64,000 nt of DNA, from contig NZ_LMNS01000038.1 of NCBI RefSeq assembly GCF_001423405.1, forward strand, positions 347,119 through 411,118. The letters run 5' to 3'. This document shows positions 9,013-15,715 of the stretch, piece after piece (the stretch's first letter is position 1; every line of letters starts with the position of its first letter). Origin of the DNA: Methylobacterium sp. Leaf123. GTDB lineage: Bacteria; Pseudomonadota; Alphaproteobacteria; Rhizobiales; Beijerinckiaceae. The notes under the pieces were generated by a model. The model saw only the letters and a program-made list of their open reading frames with translations. It was not told the DNA's origin and made no database searches. The position numbers and the translations under genes were made by a program.

Positions 9013-9327
9013 ATGTTCATCCTGAACAGAGAACCAAGTCCCTCCCTCTGTCTCGCAACGGCCGCTCACAAATACCGTGCGCTCGCTGACGACCTGGACG
9101 CGATCGCGCGAGGCGAGCATCCGTCCGCCGATCGGCTGCGGGATGCTCCGACGCTCTCGGGATGGAGGATCGTCATCGCGCCGGTGCCGCATCTGCTCGG
9201 GGTCGTCTCGGGACATCCCGATATCGCCGAAGGGCGTATCTGCCGCACGAGTGCAGTCTTCGTCTGCGATGAGGAGAAGGGCTATGCGCGCACCTATTCC
9301 AGATACTATCGTCTCGGTCCGCGGTGA
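9013..9327 (+). CDS. Small DUF6634-like protein (first copy)
   Basis: 104 residues; ATG 9013 follows GGAG by about seven bases. The second half carries the pattern LLGVVSGHPDIAEGRICRTSAVFV, a glycine-histidine-proline turn followed by a DG/EG-R-x-C-R-TS-x-V strand, which I associate with the DUF6634 family. A second protein with the same core (FVYGHPEIKDGSLYDMTPVV) is encoded at 10682-10963, so this island carries two divergent members. The fold and role are unknown. It lies 54 bases after the FtsH-like protease gene on the same strand and is probably cotranscribed with it. Confidence 0.6.
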   Translation: MFILNREPSPSLCLATAAHKYRALADDLDAIARGEHPSADRLRDAPTLSGWRIVIAPVPHLLGVVSGHPDIAEGRICRTSAVFVCDEEKGYARTYSRYYRLGPR

Positions 9328-9803
9328 GCCCCGGAATACGTCCGGAGTTCGAACCGGGCCTCAGTACCCTATGCGGGAACTCCCCTTACGGAGTTCGTGT
9401 CCCGCAAAGCCCGACGGACCGCCAATTTTGCTAAAGTGTAATCGCCTAGCATTTCGGATCTCAGAGTGTTCGCCCCCTGTTTCAAGCCAAGCCGGTCACG
9501 GGCGGCAGTAAGCCGCGATCGGTGTCGCCCGTCCGGTGGCTTCTTCAATCGCACGCGTGAGGAAGGCCCACAGCGTACCCAGCCCGATGTTCAGATCGCG
9601 CTCGGACAATAGCTGGGCGCGCGTCTTCTCCGGCAGATCTCAGAGTATAACCATAGATACACCGCAGCACGAGCGAAGGCGTTGCTGTCTAAACGGTGGG
9701 ATGCTCTTGATAGGTCCTCTGATGCCCTTCTATGCAGAAGGGTGCCCGTCACCGAAGACATAGATGCGGAGCTACAAGGTAGCGATTGGCGGGTGTGAAT
9801 CCG
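9328..9803. other. Intergenic region with a probable transposase scrap
   Basis: Most of this stretch shows nothing. On the minus strand between about 9510 and 9640 one frame reads a short segment (QLLSERDLNIGLGTLWAFL) resembling the helix-turn-helix linker of IS630-family transposases. It has no start, no catalytic domain and no inverted repeats, so it would be a small relic. Confidence in the relic is low. Confidence 0.3.
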
Positions 9804-10685
9804 ATGATGGTCGGTGAGGGAGCAAGGCCGTTCCGAGGCCTACTCGAGGGAAGCCGGAACGACGGAGTGATCTCGTTCGAGTTCGTCGGTTCGGATGCAA
9901 CTGTTTTCGCCTGTCCTATTTGGTCAATCGATACGATGCTGGAGCAGCCGGCTCTACTCGGACCTGGTGTCTATATCCTGATGGGTCTCGCAGCCGCCGA
10001 CGCCAAGCCTCAAGTCATCGTCGGCGAGGGAGGCATGCTGCAGGAAAGGCTTGGCGCTCACGCCAACGACGATGAACTCGACTTCGTATCGGACGTAGTG
10101 GCCGTTACCGGGCCTCGCGTGATGAGCGAAACGATCCGCCTGATCCTGCAACGGCGGTTCGTCGACGAGATCGTACAGGTTGGGAGCGCGCGCATAGCGA
10201 ATGGCCATGATGCGGACCGCTACACTCGCAACCTTCATGACGTTGCCGCAGCGGATCGCATCATGGAGGACATCCGCCCATTCCTTTGCATGGTTTTGCC
10301 GGGGCTGTTCAGTCTCCTGCCCCCTGTGAAGCGCCCCATCAGTATGCGATGCGCCGGGTTCCCACGCGGCGTCGATGCAGAAGGCACCTCGTGGAGCCGA
10401 CATGAGATGAGATTTCGAGGAGCGTATGCTTTGGCATCCATGCGCGGAAGAGAGACGGTACTGCTTCCTGGCTCGCATATACTTAACGGGGGCGATAGAC
10501 CACTATGGATAGCCCGCAGAAGGACCGAACTCCTGAATCTCGGCGTTTTACGGCCGATCGACGACGGGAGTCTACTTGTCGTCACCACAATGGTAAGCTT
10601 CGAAACGGCCTACGAGGCGGCAACGTTCGTTGCAGCCGGAGCGTCGGTGTCCGCCCGGCTTCTTTGGACGCCTCTAGATCCATGA
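9804..10685 (+). CDS. GIY-YIG-like nuclease family protein with DUF4357 domain
   Basis: 293 residues from ATG 9804 (ATG 9807, GTG 9795 and TTG 9786 are alternatives). Residues about 50-110 resemble the GIY-YIG fold variant found with DUF4357: PGVYILMG as the first motif, VIVGEGG as the second, then LGAH and a long helix ending in LQRRFVDEI. The last 90 residues fit DUF4357: FRGAYALASMRG, LLPGSHIL, a central leucine-rich helix, and a final strand with VSFETAYEAATFVAAG. In this family the proteins are thought to be nuclease-like, though activity is rarely shown; the YIG tyrosine is replaced here (VIVG), so activity may be lost. The stop overlaps the start of the next gene (ATGA at 10682). Confidence 0.7.
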   Translation: MMVGEGARPFRGLLEGSRNDGVISFEFVGSDATVFACPIWSIDTMLEQPALLGPGVYILMGLAAADAKPQVIVGEGGMLQERLGAHANDDELDFVSDVVAVTGPRVMSETIRLILQRRFVDEIVQVGSARIANGHDADRYTRNLHDVAAADRIMEDIRPFLCMVLPGLFSLLPPVKRPISMRCAGFPRGVDAEGTSWSRHEMRFRGAYALASMRGRETVLLPGSHILNGGDRPLWIARRRTELLNLGVLRPIDDGSLLVVTTMVSFETAYEAATFVAAGASVSARLLWTPLDP

Positions 10686-10963
10686 GACCAACATCGCAGA
10701 CTGCCATTCTGATCGCAGCTCATCAACTATTTCGAAAACTCGGAGCGGGCACACGCCCGACACAGAGTGAATTCGATGCCGCACCTTGCATGCTTGGTGG
10801 ATGGGTGCCTGCCGGCTCTCCCTGCGTGATGCGCGGCTTTGTCTACGGCCACCCGGAGATCAAGGATGGCAGCCTGTACGATATGACGCCGGTGGTCATG
10901 GACTCGAAGCGTACCTGGGCGTGGTCAGGCTCGATGTTCTGGCGCCTGATCATGCGAAGATGA
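10682..10963 (+). CDS. Small DUF6634-like protein (second copy)
   Basis: 93 residues. The ATG overlaps the stop of the GIY-YIG/DUF4357 gene, which fixes the start and suggests coupled translation. The middle carries the same pattern as the protein at 9013-9327: a W-x-P-x-G turn, then GFVYGHPEIKDGSLYDMTPVV. Outside this core the two proteins share little. Function unknown; the pairing of one DUF6634-like gene with the protease and one with a nuclease-like gene is the only contextual clue. Confidence 0.58.
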   Translation: MRPTSQTAILIAAHQLFRKLGAGTRPTQSEFDAAPCMLGGWVPAGSPCVMRGFVYGHPEIKDGSLYDMTPVVMDSKRTWAWSGSMFWRLIMRR

Positions 10964-11286
10964 CACATACGCGGTTTCCTGAAGCACTTGCGTGCGGCTG
11001 CGTCTGTGCGGGCCACAGGAAAGACCTCGTGCGGGCCCTTCAGAAGCGCATAGGACCCGAACTCGCACGTCGCTCCACGGAGGCAGCCGAAAGATCCGCG
11101 TTCGCGCAACAGCCTAGCTAAGACTTTCAACTCGCCCAATCGGCTCCGAAGTCCTTTGATCGGAACGCGGAGCGAACCAAGCGCAAGGCTGAAGAGCGTG
11201 AGAAGCACGAAATCGACGCGATGTAGCAGCGTGCCTGTTAGGCAAACGCTGCACCCGCACCAGTACAACCGCTAACGCGTGGCCGA
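10964..11286. other. No recognisable gene
   Basis: The frame continuing from 10786 on the plus strand to 11121 and the opposite frame 10843-11268 both lack family features. No repeats or promoters stand out. Base composition drops toward the AT-richer gene that ends at 11287. Confidence 0.35.
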
Positions 11287-12027
11287 TCATTTCCACTCAG
11301 ACAGCCTACTTTTCGCGTTTTCGGACATCACTGCACCAAGAAAATCGCTACACCGTTCATGGTCGATTTCGCGCTTCTGAGCCTTGATCAAGTGGACGGC
11401 TCGAGGTGCAACATAGACATCCTCGATCAGGATCAGCCCAATGCCATGCTTGGAACACTCATCCATCACACGCGACTCTTGCGCAGGGTTATCTTTTCGC
11501 CAAGTTGCATGGTCAACAGGAAATACTGCATAAGCCTTAGTTGCCGCAGATGCATGCGACAGAGCCTCGAAGACCGCAATCACGTTGCAGCTATCAGGTC
11601 GTTTAATTTCAAAAGTTACGACGTCGAATTCACGGCCGATGGTCCACGGATATTTTTTATGAGAGATCAGCGTGAGGTCGGGACGCGTCCAAGGACCAAC
11701 GATCTTCGAGTCTTTCCGAGAGGTGTTTTCGATGAAAAACTCATTGTCATGAAAATTTTCATCTTGCCAAAGCCTTTTCAACCCCGCCTCAGCTGCAGGA
11801 TAAAAAGCATCCTCGGCAATGATAAAATCCTTTTTTACATTATACCAATTGCCTTCTGACCATATTAGGATCTTTTTTTCGCAACCGTGCTCGAGGGCAT
11901 CAACTAGTTCTTTAGGATCCCTGCCCAATAGGCGGCTTATTTTTGTCTTCGTTAGCGACGCCCCATTCGAAGAAATCGTTTTTACAATCTGGTCGAGCAA
12001 ATATAACGCTTCCAAAGCAACACTCAT
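11287..12027 (-). CDS. AT-richer hypothetical protein, possible PD-(D/E)XK nuclease-like fold
   Basis: 246 residues with an ATG at 12027. The N-terminal 70 residues form a winged-helix-like domain (LTKTKISRLLGRDPKELVDALEHG, then ILIWSEGNWYNV). The C-terminal half contains RPDLTLISHKKYP followed by the strand VVTFEIKRPD, the spacing of an acidic residue and an E-x-K core seen in PD-(D/E)XK nucleases and in island proteins of unknown function. Lysine, asparagine and isoleucine content is far above that of neighbours and the local base composition is near 45-50 percent GC by eye, so recent transfer from a lower-GC donor is likely. Nuclease activity is only a suggestion. Confidence 0.6.
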   Translation of the reverse strand: MSVALEALYLLDQIVKTISSNGASLTKTKISRLLGRDPKELVDALEHGCEKKILIWSEGNWYNVKKDFIIAEDAFYPAAEAGLKRLWQDENFHDNEFFIENTSRKDSKIVGPWTRPDLTLISHKKYPWTIGREFDVVTFEIKRPDSCNVIAVFEALSHASAATKAYAVFPVDHATWRKDNPAQESRVMDECSKHGIGLILIEDVYVAPRAVHLIKAQKREIDHERCSDFLGAVMSENAKSRLSEWK

Positions 12028-12139
12028 CAGAAATCCTCTTGAATCCCGTAAGCCGACCGGTGCACGGACGCACCTCTTCCGGCCCTCCGCGAAAGATTTT
12101 TATCTGAAGAAACGTAACGCTAGAGTTTATAGAGGAGGA

Positions 12140-12539
12140 TGAGGGTTGGCAGGCGTGGTGGGGCGAGGCCGCATCCGACACGCGGTACGTCCAGTTTCCG
12201 GGAAAGGACAACGTGCCCTTCCACAGGGTGCGATTCCCCGCGAGGTTGATCGGGTCGGGCGAGCCCTCGCACACCGCCGACGTGATCGCGGGCTTCCACT
12301 GGCTGACCTTCAAGAGCAACAAACTCTCAACCAGCCAGGGGCGCGGGATCGACTGCGACGCCGCGCTCACGGCGCTCCCAGCCGATCTCTGGCGATGCAG
12401 GCTGGTCACCAACGCACCCCAGAGCAGCGACACTAACTTCCGAAGTGCCCGCTTCGTGGCGGAGGTGAACAGGGATCTTGCCGACGTGTTCGGCCAATCA
12501 GGCGCGCTTCAACTCTCTAGCAAGCTGCTGCAGAAGTAA
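12140..12539 (+). pseudogene. metG: Internal fragment of methionyl-tRNA synthetase
   Basis: The frame read from about 12140 to the stop at 12539 gives roughly 130 residues matching the catalytic core of methionyl-tRNA synthetase: RYVQFPGKDNVPFHRV (family FxGKDNxxFH), the LIGSGEP turn, the KLSTSQGRG signature that corresponds to the KMSKS-type loop, LPADLWR, and TNAPQSSDTNF, ending in NRDLADVFG. The N-terminal HIGH region and the anticodon-binding domain are missing and the last 15 codons look out of frame. There is no start codon or ribosome site, so this is a dead internal fragment. It lies back to back with the AT-rich gene and probably marks a recombination scar. Confidence 0.8.
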
Positions 12540-12845
12540 CGTTTGTCCAGCTGCAAAGAAATCTTGTCATTTGGGCGGGCATGTCTGGTCGGCGGATTGC
12601 CGCTTGATCGCTCCAGCCGCGGTCAGGGAGGGTCTGTGCCGGGATCAGGCCGCATGTGGTGCTAGCAGTCTGGGTGCGATCTAGATGTTGGTGTTTTTGT
12701 TCCGTGTTAGCCGGCAACTGACGTTCTTCGCGCCTGACTTCGGCATCGAGCCCTTTGAAAGGCCGCGGCCGACCCCGTCGAGGCACAGGAAGCCCTGGGA
12801 GCACATAAGCACAGGGATGAGGGGTCGAAGGGGCCGCCGCTGTTC
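12540..12845. other. No recognisable gene
   Basis: This stretch separates the metG fragment from the frameshifted gene at 12846-13203. Open frames are shadows without domains. I see no inverted repeat or RNA gene. Confidence 0.35.
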
Positions 12846-13203
12846 CTAAACCAGCCCCGGGTTCGCCTCCGCCCAGACCAGCCGAACGGTCGTTCGGCTC
12901 ACTTCGGCCTTCAGGGAGGTTAGGTCGCGCAACGCCTGCGCCATCCCGTAGAGGGCTGCCTTGCCCCATCCGTGGACCTGCATCTCCAGGGAAGCTTCCT
13001 TGCACCCTGCCATCTCGGCGGCCTCATTGACGATCCGCCCCAGGTTGGTATCCCGCGAAATCGGCCCCGGCATCCCGGCCGTAAAGCTTCACCGCGCGGA
13101 ACAGGTCGTAGATGCCCGAGCTTCGATGCCGCTGCATGAAGCGGTTCTCCAGCGCCTTCACGTAGGCGCCTTGGACCTTGGCCTTGATCTCCTGCGGCGT
13201 CAT
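12846..13203 (-). pseudogene. Frameshifted hypothetical gene
   Basis: An ATG at 13203 opens a frame (MTPQEIKAKVQGAYVKALENRF...) that stops at 13024. The second part of a plausible protein lies in another frame from about 13073 to the stop at 12846 (RDTNLGRIVNEAAEMAGC, then LEMQVHGWGKAALYGMAQALRDL). Both halves have similar composition and adjoin, so a single-base frameshift near 13075-13085 in one gene of about 118 codons is the simplest reading. Two small overlapping genes are the alternative. No family recognised. It lies just downstream of the HigBA pair on the same strand. Confidence 0.4.
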
Positions 13204-13365
13204 GAACCCCCCCCGAACGTGTGGCCATTCGGCGAACGGTCGCCGAACACCGCGCCAGACTTCCCGACGCCGTATCGCTGGGCGGTACCTCGCCATTTAC
13301 GTGTACACCACGGACCCGCACCATCGACGATCCGAAGCCTTGGCCGCGCGGGCGGGTCGCATCAG

Positions 13366-14460
13366 TCAGGCCGGCGCAACCTCGTCCGCCCATGCGAAGC
13401 GCACCTTCAAGTCGTTGAGGTGATTGAAGGGTACGGCGCGACGATGCTGCAGCATGCCGACCACGATGCCCGGATGCAGGCCGACCTCCTCGGCGAAGGC
13501 GGTAACCTCCTGCCTGGTCGAGGGACATGTCGTGGCAAAGGACTCGATCCGCTCCCGACCGACCAGCACCTCCTCGGCCCAGGCGTCGGCCTCGGCCTCC
13601 ACCCCGTCGCCCTCGCCGTTCTGGTCGTCGACGAAATTCTTCCCGCGATGCAGGACGATGTGCGCGGCCTCGTGGAAGAAGGTCCACCAGAAATGGTCGT
13701 TGCTCTTCATGCGCAGCGACATCTGGATCAGCGGCCGCTCTTCGTTCATCCACCGCGCCGAACCGAAGACGCAGGTCTTGCTCAAGGGCTTCTGGAAAAC
13801 CAGGGCGACGCCTGCCGAGTGGCAAAGCTCCAGCATGCGCGGCTCGAAGACGTCTGGACTGTGCACCGTCAGCGACCGGATCTCGGTGCAACTCCGCAGG
13901 AACCGTTCGCCGTCGTAGGCCGGAAGCTCGCGCTGTCGGGCCTGCTCCTCGCCGAGCATCAGCCAGCAGTACATGTGGTGCGGGGAAGCCGTCGCGGAAC
14001 GCGCCCGGCGATGATGAACCGCCAGCGACCCGATCCTTGCATCGTAGGCCTGCGCGGTACCGATGCCGAGCATCGTCAGCATCTCGCCGAACAGGCTGCC
14101 GATGTCGCGCGTGTCGGGCAGCCGACCGCATGCCTTCAACTCTTTCACCGGGAACTGCTTCAGCCAGTCGGCCTGCCGCTTGGCGCTCTCCCGCTCCCGC
14201 TCTCGGGCCTGGAACAGGTCCCATTCCGCCTGAAGCCCCGTCCAGATGTAGGCCTTCAAGCCGAGGACGTGCTCAAGCCGAAGGGCCGTCTCCGGCGTGA
14301 CCGGGTTCGTGCCGTTGATGATCGTGCTGACGAGCTTCGGCGTGAGGCCGGCCAGGCGCGCGAACTCGGCCTGCGACCAGCCGCGCTCCTCGATGTACTC
14401 GGCAAGGTGCTCGCCGGGGTGCGTCGCCCATTGCGGGACGAAGGCTTCCTTCCTCGTCAT
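13366..14460 (-). CDS. higA: HigA-type antitoxin fused to an ImmA/IrrE metallopeptidase domain
   Basis: 364 residues from ATG 14460, which has GGAGGCG upstream. Residues 10-75 are the HigA-type HTH (HPGEHLAEYIEERGWSQAEFARL, GLTPKLVSTIINGTNPVTPETALRLEHVLG). The remainder resembles ImmA/IrrE (COG2856) proteins, with the zinc motif HEAAH at 263-267 and a following ExEAxxWA helix. Antitoxins with this extra domain occur in HigBA loci; the N-terminus represses the operon and neutralises the toxin, while the peptidase-like domain may respond to stress or DNA damage. It lies directly downstream of higB, with an 18-base gap between the higB stop and this ATG; tandem operators lie upstream of higB. 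Role of the peptidase domain here is inferred. Confidence 0.85.
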   Translation of the reverse strand: MTRKEAFVPQWATHPGEHLAEYIEERGWSQAEFARLAGLTPKLVSTIINGTNPVTPETALRLEHVLGLKAYIWTGLQAEWDLFQARERERESAKRQADWLKQFPVKELKACGRLPDTRDIGSLFGEMLTMLGIGTAQAYDARIGSLAVHHRRARSATASPHHMYCWLMLGEEQARQRELPAYDGERFLRSCTEIRSLTVHSPDVFEPRMLELCHSAGVALVFQKPLSKTCVFGSARWMNEERPLIQMSLRMKSNDHFWWTFFHEAAHIVLHRGKNFVDDQNGEGDGVEAEADAWAEEVLVGRERIESFATTCPSTRQEVTAFAEEVGLHPGIVVGMLQHRRAVPFNHLNDLKVRFAWADEVAPA

Positions 14461-14477
14461 GTCCACGCCTCCAACGC

Positions 14478-14816
14478 TCACTTCCCGTGGTAGTCCACGA
14501 CCTCGACGATCTCGACCGCTGTGACGCTCGCCACGTCGACGCCGCCGTCCGGCAGGGACGGGACCGGGTCGTGGTCGGGCACGAAGACGATGCGCCAGTT
14601 GTCCTTGATGGTGACGGAGAACTGGCCCTTCCGGTCACCCGTCAGCATGTGCCGGTAGTCCGGCGAGCCGGTCGGGACGTCCGACAGGCTTTTCGCTTGC
14701 CTCAGCACACCCAGCCGGAGCCGGATGTGCCGCGCGCGGTCACCGAAGGCCTTGGCCATCTCCTTCGGGTCGGTAAGCTGCTTGCACAGCCGCTTACCCC
14801 TGACGGTGAGATCCAT
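14478..14816 (-). CDS. higB: HigB-type (RelE superfamily) toxin
   Basis: 112 residues, ATG 14816. The core reads ARHIRLRLGVLRQAKSLSDVPTGSPDYRHMLTGDRKGQFSVTIKDNWRIVFVPDH, the pattern of HigB / RelE-ParE superfamily toxins, which cleave mRNA on the ribosome. The basic residues of the GDRKGQFSV and NWRIVF strands are the usual substrate contacts. Compared with the common 92-residue HigB, the protein has an extra acidic insertion near residues 80-98 (VPSLPDGGVDVASVTAVEIVEV). The toxin-first order and close spacing to the antitoxin gene match HigBA. Two dyads immediately upstream are likely antitoxin operators. Confidence 0.85.
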   Translation of the reverse strand: MDLTVRGKRLCKQLTDPKEMAKAFGDRARHIRLRLGVLRQAKSLSDVPTGSPDYRHMLTGDRKGQFSVTIKDNWRIVFVPDHDPVPSLPDGGVDVASVTAVEIVEVVDYHGK

Positions 14817-14828
14817 AGGCCAAAACCG

Positions 14829-14872
14829 TTACCTGCAAGGTAATGTTCTCCGATTCATTACCCAATGGGTAA
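14829..14872 (-). promoter_or_regulatory. Paired HigA operator dyads
   Basis: Two inverted repeats of identical form, TTACC-N5-GGTAA, lie at 14829-14843 and 14858-14872, with centres 29 bp apart (about three helical turns), starting 13 bp upstream of the higB start. Their identity and phasing strongly suggest two dimer sites for the HigA HTH domain, giving autorepression. Binding is inferred. Confidence 0.7.
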
Positions 14873-15009
14873 CATGGTCGCAACGCCGGCGCCATGGCCT
14901 ACGTTCCGTACCCCCTACCGATGAACAGCCTTGTTCGCACCCGTTTTGGTCTCTGGCGGCGACTGAGGCGAGAGGCCGTGGCCGGAACCTGGAGACAGCA
15001 TTCGGCAGC

Positions 15010-15149
15010 GTGAGCGTCGCGACGTAAAGGAGGTCGCTGGAGACGCGCCAGATCTCGTCGCGCTCGGCCGTGCGCACCGCAACTTGGGCTTCGAGTTCCA
15101 CGTTTTGAGAACGCAGCATGACCTCGGCTTGCCGCTGATCGGTCACGTC
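15010..15149 (-). pseudogene. PAS/histidine-kinase linker fragment
   Basis: Minus-strand frame encoding about 45 residues (DVTDQRQAEVMLRSQNVELEAQ, then RDEIWRVSSDLLYVATL) that match the end of one PAS domain, the coiled linker and the beginning of another PAS domain in sensor kinases. A stop precedes it and unrelated sequence follows, so only a scrap remains. It adjoins the ginD end of the recombinase operon and may be part of the gene into which the island inserted. Confidence 0.6.
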
Positions 15150-15199
15150 CTAGCAAAGCCGGTGGCGGCGCGCATGCATGCGCATCGGCGAACGCAGTA

Positions 15200-15715
15200 T
15201 CATCGCCGGGGCAGGTAGCGGATGGGTTGATCGAGATCTTCTTCGGTCAGCATCGTTCGTCGAACAGTATTTGACATCCATCTGGTCAGGCGGCATCTGA
15301 GGTTGTCGATCTCGGTTTCGAGACCTGCGACCCTGACCTTTGCCTCGGCGATGATCCTGTCACGCTCCGTGAGCTGGGCTTGTAGCGAAGCTACCGTTGT
15401 TAGATCCTCGGCCGGTCGAAGCCGAAGGCGGCTTCGGTCGGAATCGATCTTCTTGGTATTCCGAGCTTCGTATGCAGCGACGATAGCCGGCTTCTTACTC
15501 AACGTCTGGCGGCTGTACGCCGTGCCGGTCTCACGCCGTGCGATCGCGCCGACGACCTCCCACGTCATGCGCCTTACCCGGCTGGCCGCGACGCCTGCCG
15601 CGATCCGCTCGACCTGCTCCTGGCCCAGATGCGGAACAGGAACGTAGACATGTTCGCGCCTTGGTCGGCGTCCCCGCTTGAGCGACGGATAGATAGGTTT
15701 TAACCCTCTCTTCAT
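15200..15715 (-). CDS. ginD: GinD-like coiled-coil protein of the recombinase module
   Basis: 171 residues. The ATG at 15715 overlaps the stop of the upstream recombinase gene (ATGA at 15712-15715), which fixes the start. The N-terminal half is basic (KRGRRPRREHVYVP) and contains a helix-turn-helix-like stretch (MTWEVVGAIARRETGTAYSRQTL). Residues 110-150 form a clear coiled coil (SLQAQLTERDRIIAEAK, VAGLETEIDNLRCRL). In GInt modules the fourth gene encodes exactly such a small HTH/coiled-coil protein. It probably assists the three recombinases as an architectural or directionality factor; that role is not demonstrated by sequence. Confidence 0.75.
   Translation of the reverse strand: MKRGLKPIYPSLKRGRRPRREHVYVPVPHLGQEQVERIAAGVAASRVRRMTWEVVGAIARRETGTAYSRQTLSKKPAIVAAYEARNTKKIDSDRSRLRLRPAEDLTTVASLQAQLTERDRIIAEAKVRVAGLETEIDNLRCRLTRWMSNTVRRTMLTEEDLDQPIRYLPRR

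Noticed and set aside
12961..14493. Long plus-strand frame (510 codons) and a long minus-strand frame 12920-14224 over the HigA gene
   Set aside because: Both overlap the HigA/ImmA coding sequence in other frames and show only shadow composition.
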